NCBI GenBank assembly: GCA_023935145.1
Contig: CM043700.1
Span: 35,767,620-35,831,619, forward strand
Direction of reading: 5' to 3'
Origin: Bretschneidera sinensis
Lineage: Eukaryota > Streptophyta > Magnoliopsida > Brassicales > Akaniaceae
DNA length: 64,000 nt
The number at the start of each line of letters is the position of its first letter. Position 1 is the stretch's first letter. The translations under genes were made by a program, and so were the position numbers. A model generated the notes under the pieces. The model ran no database searches and was not told the origin of the DNA. It saw only the letters and a list, made by a program, of their open reading frames with translations. This document shows positions 34,359-46,175 of this stretch, piece after piece.

Positions 34359-34841
34359 TCATACTTTCTTAACAATATATGGAGTTCTATAGACATGATG
34401 ATGCACAATCCTAGGATGATAGTTATTGATTTTTCTAGGAGTATTTAGTTGTGCATGCCTATAATGCTTAGGATATGAATTCCTAGGATGCATGTTTCTA
34501 TTGTGTGGAATATGAATATACATGTCATTTCCAGAAAATGGATGTAGATGATTTCTAGGATACATTCTTGTGCGCACACTATTTCCAGAATGATGGTAAC
34601 TCTTAGTTTGTGCAGTGTGCAAGTTTTGATTATACATATTGTGTCTAGGATTCATATTTTGATTATTCCTAGCATGTGTATAAGCATTCCTCGAATGAGC
34701 ATACGTATAAGCATGAGTATTTCTAGGATTTTTCACTCTTATATATGCATTAGAATTAGAGTTTCTAGTCATGCTAGCATTCATTGTAGGTGTGATATTG
34801 ACTTTTGAAGTAGAGGCTTCATTCACACAAGAGGCTTTCAT
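34359..34841 (-). CDS. Asn/His/Arg-rich spacer between gag and protease of SIRE element 2
   Basis: 160-codon open frame with repeated words such as NPRNTHAYTY, NAYTHARNNQNMNPRHN and MHPRNSYPKHYRHAQ, largely Asn, His, Arg and Tyr. At DNA level it consists of imperfect repeats around TCCTAGGAT / ATTCCTAGG. It lies between the gag coiled coil and the protease, so it is probably a linker of the polyprotein, not a separate protein. Confidence 0.55.
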   Translation of the reverse strand: MKASCVNEASTSKVNITPTMNASMTRNSNSNAYIRVKNPRNTHAYTYAHSRNAYTHARNNQNMNPRHNMYNQNLHTAQTKSYHHSGNSVRTRMYPRNHLHPFSGNDMYIHIPHNRNMHPRNSYPKHYRHAQLNTPRKINNYHPRIVHHHVYRTPYIVKKV

Positions 34842-34858
34842 GAATAAACTCTCTTTTT

Positions 34859-37551
34859 ATTTTTGCTTGCCTGATGGAGAGTATCCTAACCCGGATTTTC
34901 CTCCACTTAATCTTTTGTAAGAGAGCATTTCATCAAGCTTTTCTTTCCCAAGCATGAGTCTAAATATTATGCCATTCAATTCTAATATCTTTTTCCTTAG
35001 GTTTTCATTTTCATCTTTAAGAAAGTCTTAAGAAGAATCAAAAAGTAGTGAATATAGTTTTTCTTTCTCTTCTCTTAGACTTATCATCTCTTTAGAAAGG
35101 GATGACACCTCTTTCTTAAGAGTGGAGTTCCTAGAATCAAATTTCTTTAATTCTTCATGTATTTCATTTATGACTTCTAGTAGCTCTTCACTACTACTAA
35201 CCATGTTATTCTTAGAGGAGAGAGAAGATGATACCTCATTTTCATCATCGATTGCCATAAGACATAGGTTGGCAATTTTCTCATATCGGACTTCTTTATC
35301 CGAAGAGTCTTCTTCTTCGTCATCACTCCAAGTGGTTGCAATCATAACTTTCTTCTTGAAGCTCTTGTATGGTTTGCTTGTAGTTGTGCAATCAGCCTTG
35401 ATGTGACTTGGCTTCTTGCATCCATAGCACACAAGTGGTTCCCTTTTTGAGGTGGGATCATTTGTGTATGGTTTCTTACTTTTCTTCAAGAATCTATGAA
35501 ACCATTTGGTGATTAACGTCATTTCACTGTGTTCTTCGCTGCTCTCCTCCTCTTCTTCTTTATTGCTTGTGGAGGCTTTGAGAGCAATCACCTTTTTCTT
35601 CTTCTCATCGTCATTGATAGTGGAATTCATTTCTTTCATTTCATATGTCAACAATGACCCAAGGAGTGTCTCAACATCAAGTTTGTCAAGATCTTTGGCT
35701 TCCTGAATAGCCGTCTTCTTTGCTTTCCAAGTAGATGGCAAAGATCTTAGGATTTTTCTCGTTAGTTCAAATTCCTGAATGTTCCTACCAAGAAGCTTCA
35801 AACCATTAACAATAGTTGTGAAACGTGAGTGCATTGACATTTGTTGTGAGTTTTAATTTACTCGCAAGCGCACGAGTCGTTTGCAATATAGTGTTGTGCA
35901 AGTGCGAGGTCGAGGTCGAATCCACAGGGAATTGTGTTGTGAAAATATAATTTAATCTACTCTAACTTTATCTTAACCTAGTTCCGAATTTTGAATGATA
36001 TTTTGGAAAACAAATTAAAATTAAACTAAATTGATTTTAAAAACTAATAATAAAAACACTAAGGTTTCCGAATCCACCCCACCAAAGTTTAAGCATATAT
36101 GTCCTAAAAACATAGCCTATCAAAACATTCCATGAATCCAACTTACGACAAAAAACAAAGAATATCCCAATTAAACCAAAAGCATCCAATGTATCCGCTT
36201 TTAACAAATCACAAAAGAAATCCAATTTAATCGAAAACAATTCGATGTATCTATCAGATGAAACACAAGGAATATCCAACAGAACAATTTAAACTCAATC
36301 AATCACAAGATTTACTCAAATAATTGACAGAACATTTATACTAAAAAATGTCAGAATTGTATAAAAAAATCTGAACTACTATGTCAAACAACGGTAAGGC
36401 TTCATCTTCAACCTTAGTTGAAGATTCTAGCCACTCATAACTATGAAACTACAGTTCATAATAAAAGTGCTAAACATAAAACTAAATAAAAAGAAATAAA
36501 TAACTTTACATGGGAGAAATTCCACTCACTGATGGGTGGCACCTCCCCTCGTGGTAGCAAAGCCTTCGGGATCCACTAGAATGCTAGTAGATGTCCACCG
36601 GTTAACACCAAAGTGGCCCAGGAATTGTACATTAAATGATGAAGTGGAGTGGGTCTTATATAGGCAAATACCACGAATGCAATGTGTTTGCAATCCGATG
36701 TGGGATATGGGATATAGAAATGTGTTTCCAACCGATGTGGGATGTGGGATTTAAGTCATCACATGCCCTTCAAAACTTCTGTTCACGCTGAAATCTCGCA
36801 CAGCCCACACAGCCTGACCTTTGTCTACTAAAACGACAATAACTTTCTGTATAAAAATCATTTTTACGAGTCGTAAAATTCTCCAGAAAATAGACTTCTG
36901 GATCTTTCTAAGCATATATAGTTCATATCCTAGTTCTTCTTGAATCAATGCAGTTTAATTTTCAAAGATGATTGATCTGTATGGGCAATTCTGGCAATTT
37001 TAGTGAAACTCCTTTCCCAGTGCTTGTAAACCTGAAAAACGACGAAAACAACTCAAAGTAACAAAATCCTAAGCTAAAAAATGTAAATTAAGTGGCCAAA
37101 ATATACAATATTTTTCTCTCATCAACATTCTAAAAGATTCATATTCAGAAACTAGCATATAGATTTTTTATTTTTTAACCTCACTAGTTCCTTCATATAT
37201 AATTTGCAATTTATCCCATATTTCCTTAGCCGAAACACATGCAGAGATTTTATTGTATTCAGATATATCTAAAGCATAATGTAATATACTTGTGGCTCTA
37301 CTATTGAGAGACATCATTCTACAATTCTCATCATTGTACTTAGTTTTGAGTTTAGGCATTGTATGATTGATTTCTCCAATAGTGATTTCCTTTGTAGGAA
37401 TTCTAGGTCCTTCCTCAATGACTCTCCAAAGATTATAATCTTGTCATTCGACAAAGATTTTCATCATGTTTTTCCAATAGTTATAGTTGAAGCCATTGAA
37501 CAAGAGAGGCCTAGTGTATGAGTGTCCCTCAGAATAGCTATTTGCTGCCAT
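34859..37551 (-). pseudogene. gag of SIRE element 2 (split by a solo LTR)
   Basis: Begins with ATG at 37551, then MKIFVE-stop-QDYNLW (GGA to TGA), IGEINHTMPKLKTKYNDEN and DKLQIIYEGTSEV. It breaks at 37125 where the solo LTR sits and resumes at 35836 with MHSRFTTIVNGLKLLGRNIQ, DLDKLDVETLLGSLLTYEM and the zinc knuckle CYGCKKPSHIKADC (CX2CX4HX4C). A Ser/Glu-rich part and a coiled coil (KKFDSRNSTLKKEVSSLSKE, ENENLRKKILELNGIIF) follow up to 34859, with stops near 35028 and 34862. Compared with element 1, about eight residues around SHNKTISQ are missing at the insertion site. Confidence 0.85.
35842..37124 (-). mobile_element. Solo Athila-family LTR in SIRE gag
   Basis: 1283 bp; on the minus strand TGATGAGAGAAAAATATTG...CTCACAACA. 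It is flanked by a perfect 5-bp target duplication, ACATT, at 35837-35841 and 37125-37129, so the internal part was lost by LTR-LTR recombination. It resembles 12632-13847 over most of its length, for example CTTGTGTTTCATCTGATAG and the region before CTCACAACA. TATA box on the minus strand at about 36655-36663 (CTATATAAG). The GCGATCGAGCGCAC array is absent; two TCCCACATCGG repeats are present instead. Confidence 0.92.
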
Positions 37552-37589
37552 CGAATCAACTCAGGGATATTAAGCCTAAAATTGAGAAC

Positions 37590-37606
37590 GAGGCTCTGAT
37601 ACCTAT
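37590..37606 (-). other. Primer binding site of SIRE element 2
   Basis: Minus strand reads ATAGGTATCAGAGCCTCG next to the LTR end. It matches TGGTATCAGAGC with one change. Confidence 0.8.
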
Positions 37607-37894
37607 TATAGACTGAGGTTCCAACCCAATAGGGGGTGAATTGGGTTTTTAAAACTTTTTGCTAATTAATCACAAGTTTATAAAAACATATGAACCAACA
37701 AGCATGTAAATAAGTAATGTGCTGTAGACAAAAAAGTTTCTGGAATAGAAGATGCAAACTCAGTTTATAGTGGTTCGACAATATCGGATTCATTCCGACC
37801 CTACGTCCACTCTCTTCAAGGAACCTCCTTGAAGTAATCCACTAAGAACCTTAGTCGTGCAACTTCACGGGTGTTGTACAAACCTTACAATCCC

Positions 37895-38021
37895 TTCCTC
37901 TCTGAAGCAAACCCCTTCCTCTCGGAAGCAAACCCCTTCCTCTTGAAAGTAAATCACTTCCTCTCGGAAGCTAATCTCTTCCTTTCGGAAGCTAATCTCT
38001 TCCTTTCGGAAGCTAATCCCT
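37895..38021. repeat. 21-bp minisatellite in SIRE 5' LTR
   Basis: Six units of TTCCTCTCGGAAGCAAACCC type in tandem, against one unit in the 3' LTR of the same element and about two in element 1. The unit has an internal inverted repeat (TTCC...GGAA). Confidence 0.9.
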
Positions 38022-38315
38022 TTACAATAAAAGCTGTAAAGTAAATGGTAGAGAGACAACAATGAAGGTTTATACAACTGAATAATATCTCTCTTTTAAG
38101 GTAAAACTTGAAGAATGGCTCAGTACAAATACTTCAAAGCTTTTTGTGTATCAAAGAGTAAAAACTTGATTGAATGTGTAACTCCTTGTTTTGAAATGCT
38201 CAGTAGTGTGGGTTTAAATAGCCTTGATGTAACATATCCGTTCTGAATTGATTTAGTACACTTTTGTACATTAAATGTACAGGTCTGGTGCCATAGCAGT
38301 CATATTTTTCGAATT

Positions 38316-38605
38316 ACCAGTCGACTGGGTTTTAGTAGCAGTCGACTGGGTCCACTTTAAAAATCTCATTGTTAAGGCTATTGAAGGTACCAGTCGACTG
38401 GGTATGACTTACCAGTCGACTGGGTATGACTTACCATTCGACTGGGAAACTTCTGCCCAAAGTACCAGTCGACTGGGTTGTTCTTACCAGTTGACTAGGG
38501 ACTGTCTGTCCAGAACACCAGTCGACTGGTATGAAGCATTCAGTCAACTATGGACATATTGTCCCATATTCCAGTCTTTTGATATATGTACCCAGTCGAC
38601 TGGGT
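38316..38605. repeat. Palindromic array in SIRE element 2, 5' LTR
   Basis: Eleven CCAGTCGACTGG-like sites, six exact. One 22-bp unit (ACCAGTCGACTGGGTATGAC and two more bases) is duplicated relative to the 3' LTR. Confidence 0.88.
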
Positions 38606-38916
38606 TGCCTATTAAACCAGTTTTCATGTTTTGAAAAGATTTTAATTTAAAACATTTGATTAATGGGTTATGTTAAAATGCTTTTCAAAAAGAGCCATTG
38701 GACAAGCTAATTACCTGAACAACTAAGACTTACAACTTGTTTTAATACCTTAGACCTATACTAGTTCTTCTGTCTTCACTTGATGTTTGATACGGGTTGA
38801 GTTCTAGCACCTTGATCCTTAGTTGAATGCTCTTATTGCTTAATACACTCAGATAGCATTGTTAGTATAATAAGAGTTGTGTTTTGTCATTATTAAAATA
38901 TAGGTGAGGGTCAACA

Positions 38917-39474
38917 AAACCAAAATTCGTTTTTCCTTTTTTATTTTCTCCTTTCCTTTGATTTTCTAAAATATCACAATTTTAAAAATTAAGTTTGTTT
39001 TGAAAATCATCAACATAATTAAGGGTGAGTATTGTTTTAATTATCTTATGATTTTTGGGATGTTGATTGTTGGACATAAGGAATATACTGACATGTTTTT
39101 CTTATTTTATCTAAATGATTTTTTTTTGTATTAAATAAAACGGGTACCCGTATGTGATGAGAGTGGGGATGAAGAATATATATAACCGGTGGGTATGGGG
39201 GCAGATAAGGGTAAGAAATTTTTTTACCAGTGCGGGTGGCAAGAGATTGAAGGGTACCCTGTCCAAACCTGTCCTATTGCCATCCCTACTCCTATCCACT
39301 TATGTAACAAGTTAATATCATGTCATGTATTTGTAAGACATATGCATCTCACATATCATTTTTTAAATACTAATTTAAAAATAAAAATATATTAGTAACA
39401 GTAAATAAATTTAAAAAATGATATTAAACAATTAATATGCCCTTTCGAAGTGTAAAACCTTAGGAGAACTCTAA
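38917..39474. other. Intergenic with hAT-like remnant
   Basis: No gene. At 39136-39285 the words ACGGGTACCCGTATG, GGTGGGTATGGGGG and ATTGCCATCCCTAC match the ends of hAT-like plant repeats (TAGGGATGGCAAT in reverse). Only a right end was seen. Confidence 0.45.
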
Positions 39475-40547
39475 GGGGTAGTTTAGTTTGGGGTATTAAG
39501 GTGGGATTAGACCACCTTAATCCCTTATCCATGTTCGATTTGATTTTTACTATTCATTTGGGATAGAAGTGGGATAAACTTAATCCTTATCCCACCAAAT
39601 TAATCCCAAGCGGGGTGTGGGACAGAATTATCCCACCCTATAGGACTAATTTATTTTTGTCTCTTTCGTTTTTGCCCATTCTTCCATTTCTCTTCTTCCT
39701 CACAGAGACCCTCTTATTCTTCCTCAGACGATTTCTCTAATTTTTCCTCCACCTTCTCCACCTTCTTCCTTTCTCATCCACATTCTTCCTCATTCTTCTT
39801 CCCCCACGCCATTTCCCCTCTTTCGCCCTCCACCCCACACCTCCTCCTTTCTTTCCCCCTCCACCCCGCGCCTCCCCCCCTCCACCCCACACTTCTTCCC
39901 CTCCTTCCCCCTCTACCCCGCGCCTCATCCTTTCTTCTCTATACATCTTCCTTCCTCATTCTCCCTCATCCCTACCTCCTCCGCACCTCCTTATCCTTCC
40001 CCATCCTCCTCTAGTTTTCCCTCCTCGTTTACCTTCCTCCTCTTATTTTCCATTTTCTCTTCTCCTTCCCCTTCCTCCTCATCTACGCCTCAACTGCTTC
40101 TTGGCAGATCACGCCATAGCCTGGGCCTGGGTTTTCCTCATTCCTCTCTTCCTCCTCCTTCTTCTCATCTCTCCTCTCTTTCCCCAGATCGCACGACAAA
40201 CGAACTCATGGGTTTTCTTGGGTTTGTGATGGACTCATGGGTTTTGGTGGGTTTGTGATGGTTTGGTATTAGTTCTAGGGAAGTTAATGGTCGTTGATGG
40301 GGTCGTTGATAGAAGAAGAAGAACTGAAAAGAGAAGAAGAAGGAATTGAAGAAGTTGATTTGGGTTTGATGTAGAAGAGGATATTGAGTTTGTAAGGGTA
40401 TTTTGGTAATTTTTCATGTTATCCTAATTTAATTCCAATTCAGAAATCTAATGAACTAAGCATAGTATTTAGGTGGTCTTACTTTAATCCCATTTAATTA
40501 TCCTAATCCTATCTTACTATAATGTTGTCTGTGAACTAAACAGACCC
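39475..40547. mobile_element. Harbinger-like non-autonomous element, 1.07 kb, with pyrimidine-rich core
   Basis: Terminal inverted repeats GGGGTAGTTTAGTTTGG and (reverse) GGGTCTGTTTAGTTCAC, flanked by TAA at 39472-39474 and 40548-40550. A TAA/TTA duplication and GGG...TGTTTAGTT ends are typical of PIF/Harbinger. Subterminal parts share TTAATCCC / GGGATTA words. No transposase. The centre (39655-40190) is almost all C and T. Confidence 0.82.
39655..40190. repeat. 530-bp pyrimidine-rich tract
   Basis: Mostly CTTCCTC, CCCCTCCACC and TTCTTCC words on the plus strand, with few purines. Such polypyrimidine-polypurine DNA can form triplex structure. The G-rich minus strand gives short Gly/Arg/Glu-rich frames that are by-products of composition. 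Confidence 0.88.
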
Positions 40548-40550
40548 TAA

Positions 40551-41566
<1,016 letters not shown>

Positions 41567-42773
41567 TAATTTTTTTTTCTTTAATTAACATATACTAATC
41601 AATTTTCCACATCGTGTTGTGTAATTAGTAATTAATTATGTATATATAAATATTAATTAATGGTGGGATTAATTTGTTTGTTTATATGTACAGGTGAACC
41701 TTACTGGGGGATATTATAATGCAGGAGACAATGTGAAGTATGGACTGCCAATGGCTTTCACAGTCATAAATTCTATCATGGGCTACCATCTTTTATAAAT
41801 CAGAGCTAAAAGCTGCGGGTGAGCTCGAAAATGCTCATGCCGCTATCCGTTGGGGCACCGATTATTTTCTCAAAGCTGCGTCTAGGGAAAACAGATTGTA
41901 TGGGCAGGTAAATTAATCCTCATTTTGTCCTAATCTAATATCATATATCAAATTGAATTTTTATTTTGTATAAATAGGTCAAACAATAATGGCTTATGTT
42001 TTTTAAAAATTGAGTTTGTGTTTGAATATCTTATTTCACTGTTATTTTACTAAACATTAAATAATTTATATCGTCACTATTTTTTTTTACCATAATCTGT
42101 TTTAAAAATAATTTTATGAACTATAAACTTTTTCTACTTCTAATGGGTTCTTAAACCATGATCGCTTATTACTTAAGTCCTTTAATTATGAATTTGGTAT
42201 CAAAAATCTTATAATTTTTAATTGATTTTAATGCCATTAATTTCATCATTTAATTTATTTTTTTTATTTTTAAATGATCGAGTTCACCAAAATAAGATTT
42301 TAATTATTTTTTGGGATATCATTTAGATGTCATACAACATTTTTTTTTTTTTTTGCGAATTTTTCACTGAGGTGTTATTTTTCATGATTTTTTATATTTT
42401 TTGTAGATTTTTTTATAAAGAAAATCAAACACTAAATTGTTTTAGAGCTTTTCTTATTGGTAAATCAAAATTTTCTTTGCATGGGTACACAATATCACAT
42501 CTAATATTCATTTTTTTTATTTTTTAAAACTATTTTATTGATGAATAATTATTGAAATGTTTACATTACAAACAATTGAAATTTCAAAGATCCTTGATGT
42601 AAAATTTAAGAATTAACCAATATAGGGTGAAGCTGTGTATATCAATGGACTCAATGGTCACCCAAAGTTAGTTTTTTAACCATCAATTATGTATAAATTT
42701 TTAAATCCTATATAAAATACACAAGCTTGCCCCCAAATTAAAATTTCTCCGTCTGCTGATTGCTTTTATGTGG

Positions 42774-43278
42774 TAATGTGGGAGAAAATCCCTCTTCCAG
42801 TAATACAATGACACATGTTATTTTTCAGGGTGTGAATGGTAATTCCCTAACCATGACAAGACAATCAATCACCTTCTGACACATAGCAAGAGCTTGACGG
42901 TAATTTTACATCGTAATATCTGATGTTGTTTTGCCGTTCCAACTTCCAGATAAGTTTATATAGCAGATGGATAACCCCAAAAGAGTGCCACTCCTATCCT
43001 AACACCACAGTTGTTCTCCTGACCAAACTCTACTCTGGCACACTATAAATATGGGCCCTCATAAACCAAAAATGACAAACAATTTTTTGAGTACACAGCC
43101 CATTCCTTTCCATTCTTTTTTCATTCTCCAGGAAAATCCCTAAACTAACTTAGGCAACAAAGAATCCTTCAGAGGCATCCCCTCTCAACTTTAGGGACTT
43201 TTACGTTTCAGCTTCGTTTCGTGTGTGTAGGTCCCACTCTTCGATGGTTCGACTCTTGGCATAATTTTGGCATCAACA
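42774..43278 (+). repeat. 5' LTR of Tat-type element
   Basis: About 505 bp, from TAATGTGGGAG to GGCATCAACA. The TATA box CTATAAATATGG is at 43043-43054. The start reads TA, not the usual TG, so the left border is placed by the target duplication. Confidence 0.7.
43043..43052 (+). promoter_or_regulatory. TATA box of Tat-type LTR
   Basis: CTATAAATAT in CACACTATAAATATGGGCCC, about 230 bp before the LTR end. Confidence 0.65.
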
Positions 43279-43296
43279 GATTGGTGCTAGAAGGAA
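43279..43296 (+). other. Primer binding site of Tat-type element
   Basis: GATTGGTGCTAGAAGGAAAG after the LTR end. TTGGTGCTAGAAGGA is the form seen in Tat-lineage elements; I did not identify the tRNA. Confidence 0.6.
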
Positions 43297-43339
43297 AGCC
43301 TTCTATTTTGAAAGATTAACAGACTTACCTGTTACCATG

Positions 43340-43790
43340 CTGCCCAAAAGCACTGTCGGGACCAGCTCAGCTGCCACACGAGCATCTATCCGCCAATGAC
43401 CAACTGACCTACAACTCCTTGTTATTTCGGAGTGCACTAGCTCCAAGCGCAACAACGAACCATCAGATGCATAGACTGGGCATGATCCTCACCCAGATAC
43501 GGTGAAACCCGGGCATTAAGAGGATCCAAGAATCCTCCCTGATTTGCATCTTACTTTTCCTTATATTCACCAACAGTTCTAGGAACTTACCCGGCTTGTT
43601 ATTGATCTCACCGCCAAGGTAAGAGGAAGATCCAGTCACCCCAAGCCTCCGCCTCTCCCACAGAGGACCCCTCTTGGTGGCCATCAATACGTAGGAGGTC
43701 AGCCCATGGAATAAGAGTATATGCCCAGTTGGTGGCAACAGTTAGTGGACCCCACAAACGGATCAAAGTGGACCAAACAATAACTTTTTA
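43340..43790 (+). pseudogene. gag remnant of Tat-type element
   Basis: ATG at about 43338 (MLPKSTVGTSSAATRASIRQ) followed by a stop. The remaining 450 bp hold several stops and no capsid core, so most of gag has been lost by deletion. Confidence 0.5.
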
Positions 43791-43799
43791 TGATAGAGA

Positions 43800-44490
43800 T
43801 TTAGAGGGAGTGTAGACCCCTCATGATGACGTTGTGGTTATCTTCCTAGTTATTGCCAACTACAACGTCGAACGAGTACTGGTAAACAACGGAAGCTCGG
43901 CAGATATCCTTTTCTACGAAGCTTTCCAACAGATGAAGTTGAAATAGGATCAACTGAAGCCAGTATTATCTCCTTTGTATGGTTTTTTTGGGATACTGGT
44001 GTTTGCCGAAAGGAGCATAGTCTTCCTAATCACTGCAGGGACTCCACCGTACAAACTATGTTCTTGGTGGTAAGACATCTGTTGTCGTACAACGTGATAC
44101 TGGGGAGATCAACTCTTAATGAGATGAAGGCGATGGTCTCTACATACCACCTGAAGGTACAATTTCTTACTAGTGAAGGTGTGGGGAAGGTTCGAGGCAA
44201 CCAGCAAGCTTCTTGGTCGTGCTACCTGAATTCTATCAATGGCCAAATGAAGGTCGAGGCTTTGCTCTTAGAAATAAAAGACTTGAGGGATAAACTCAAG
44301 AGTCCACGAGGATATCCGGAAGAGGAACTTATCCTCATTCCCTTGAGCGAAGGGGATTCTAAGACTGTATTGATCGGGTCTAGTCTCGTTGAAGATCTCA
44401 AAGATTCCTTGATCTCTTTCCTGCGAAGAAACCATGATCTCTTTACCTGGTCGGCCTCTGACATGCCAGGATCGATTCTTTAGTTATTGT
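43800..44490 (+). pseudogene. Protease of Tat-type element (broken)
   Basis: Reads [20 protein letters not shown], where the active-site D-x-G is N-N-G. After a stop and a frame change come YNVILGRSTLNEMKAMVST and YHLKVQFLT, the usual end of the Tat protease. Catalytic Asp is lost. Confidence 0.8.
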
Positions 44491-44539
44491 CCACTGGCTA
44501 AATGTGGACCTGAATCATCGACCCATAGTCCAAAAGAAA

Positions 44540-45520
44540 AAGACGTTCACCCCTGAGCGATAAATTACTATCAAAGAAGAAGTAGATAAGCTCCTAATGG
44601 CTGGTGTAGTTGAAGAAATCAATTATCTGGAGTGGATCACCAATGTTCTAATGATCAAAAATCCAAATGTTAGGTGGAGGATTTGCATTGAATTTACAGA
44701 CCTCAACAAGGCTTACCGGAAAGATAGTTTTCCCCTGCCTCGGATCGACCAGCTGGTTGATGCCACCTCTAGGCATGAAATGCTCAGTTTCATGGACGCA
44801 TACTTTGTGTACAATCAAATTCTGATTCATAAGTCCGATCGACCCAAGACAGCCTTTATCACAGATCAAGGCCTGTACTGCTACAAGGTAATGTCATTTG
44901 GGCTCAAGAATGCAGGAGCCATTTACCAGAGGCTAGTCTATAAGATCTTCAAGGAGCAAATCGGGAGGAACATGAAAGTCTATGCGGATGACATGCTTGT
45001 TAAAAGCATCATCACTAGGGATCACGAGTTGGACTTAGAAGAAGCATTTGGGATATTCCATCACCACCAAATGGGGTTAAACTTAACCAAGTGCACCTTT
45101 GGAGTCACCACTGGGAAGTTTCTAGGCTTTATGGTAACATAGCGAAGAATAGAAGCCAACCTCGAGAAAATAAAGGTGATCATGGATATAACCGTTCATC
45201 AGAACATTAAAGAAGTGTAACGATTGACGGGGCGAGTAGTTGCCCTCAACCGCTTTATGTCTATGTTTGCTAAGAAATGTTTGCCATTTTTCAGATCAAT
45301 TATGAAAGCCAAGAACTTCACCTGGGATGAAGAATGTCAGAAAGTGTTCAAAAAACTAAAAGAATACCTGAGCTCACCACCTCTCCTAACTAAGCCAGTC
45401 ACAAAAAGAATAACTCTTTCTCTACATATCATCAGGCCAAGATGTGATAGCCTTGGTCTTAATCTGAGAAGACACGGGGATACAAAAGCCCATCTACTAT
45501 GTTAGCTAGGTCTTACACGA
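44540..45520 (+). pseudogene. Reverse transcriptase and RNase H of Tat-type element
   Basis: RT blocks: EEVDKLLMAGVVEEINYLEW, WRICIEFTDLNKAYRKDSFP, LPRIDQLVDATSRHEMLSFM, KTAFITDQGLYCYKVMSFGL and VYADDMLVKS. The active site is YADD where YVDD is usual; the two Asp are kept. A TAG at 45140 interrupts it. RNase H remnant: GRVVALNRFMSMFAKKCLPF, FTWDEECQKVFKKLKEYLSS. Confidence 0.85.
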
Positions 45521-45819
45521 CGTTGAAACAAGATATCTCCTGATAAAAAAACTAGCCTATGTTTTCGTGATCACGGCTAAGAAGTTGCGATCGTACTTCC
45601 AAGCTTATACCATAGTGCTCCTTACAGATCAGCCTCTGCGGCAAATCCTTCATAAGTCGGACATCTCCGGAAAGGATAGTCAGATAGTCCATCGAGTTAG
45701 GTGAATTTGATATCCGGTACAAGCCTTGTACCTCTATCAAAGCACAGACCCTGGTAGATTTCATAGTTGAGACGACTTTTCCTAATAGTTTTGTGCTCTT
45801 GAGGAAGTTGAGAAAACAC

Positions 45820-46175
45820 CAAGTTGGACATTGTATATGGATGGTTCATCCAATGACAATGGCTCTAAAACGGGTCTCATCCTTAGTAACCCCGAAGGAT
45901 TCACAATTGAGTACGCCCTAAGGTTTGAGTTCAATGCCTCAAACAATGAGGCTGAGTACGAAGCATTGCTTACTGGAATAAAACTCGCCAAAACACTAGC
46001 CATCGGAGCTTTAAAAGTTTACAATAACTCACAGCTGGTGGTAAACCAGATAATCAGAGAATTTGAGGCCAAAGGCGTAAAGAAGGTATCTGAAGAAAGC
46101 CTGCGAGTTTGGAGCTACCTTCAAAAAGTTCCGAATAGCCCAAGTGCCCCAGTTAGAAAATGTGAAGGTTAATGC
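45820..46175 (+). pseudogene. Additional (archaeal-type) RNase H domain
   Basis: Reads TLYMDGSSNDNGSKTGLILS, EYALRFEFNASNNEAEYEAL and LLTGIKLAKTLAIGALKVYN-N-SQLVVNQI, an RNase H with D (MDGSS), E (NEAEYEAL) and a D to N change (VYNNSQLV; VYxDSQLV expected). A second RNase H between RT-RH and integrase is a known mark of the Tat lineage. One catalytic Asp is lost here. Confidence 0.8.

Larger units (their letters stand above)
27588..38916 (-). mobile_element. SIRE-type Ty1/copia element 2, nearly complete, minus strand
   Basis: 11.3 kb element. On the minus strand: 5' LTR 38916-37607, primer site, gag, protease, integrase, RT-RNase H, palindromic array, accessory ORF3, polypurine tract, 3' LTR 28771-27588. 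A solo Athila-family LTR (35842-37124) interrupts gag. Flanking bases AAACT (left) and AAACC (right) look like a 5-bp target duplication with one change. The order, the tRNA-iMet primer, the coiled-coil gag end and an extra ORF after RNase H all fit the SIRE/Maximus lineage. Confidence 0.92.
37607..38916 (-). repeat. 5' LTR of SIRE element 2
   Basis: 1310 bp. On the minus strand it begins TGTTGACCCTC and ends CAGTCTATA; the terminal CA has become TA. It is 126 bp longer than the partner LTR, mainly because of the 21-bp repeat (37895-38021) and one extra array unit. TATA-like box at 38211-38223. Confidence 0.92.

Noticed and set aside
39737..39946. Gly/Arg-rich frame on the minus strand
   Set aside because: Direct result of the polypyrimidine tract in a non-autonomous element.
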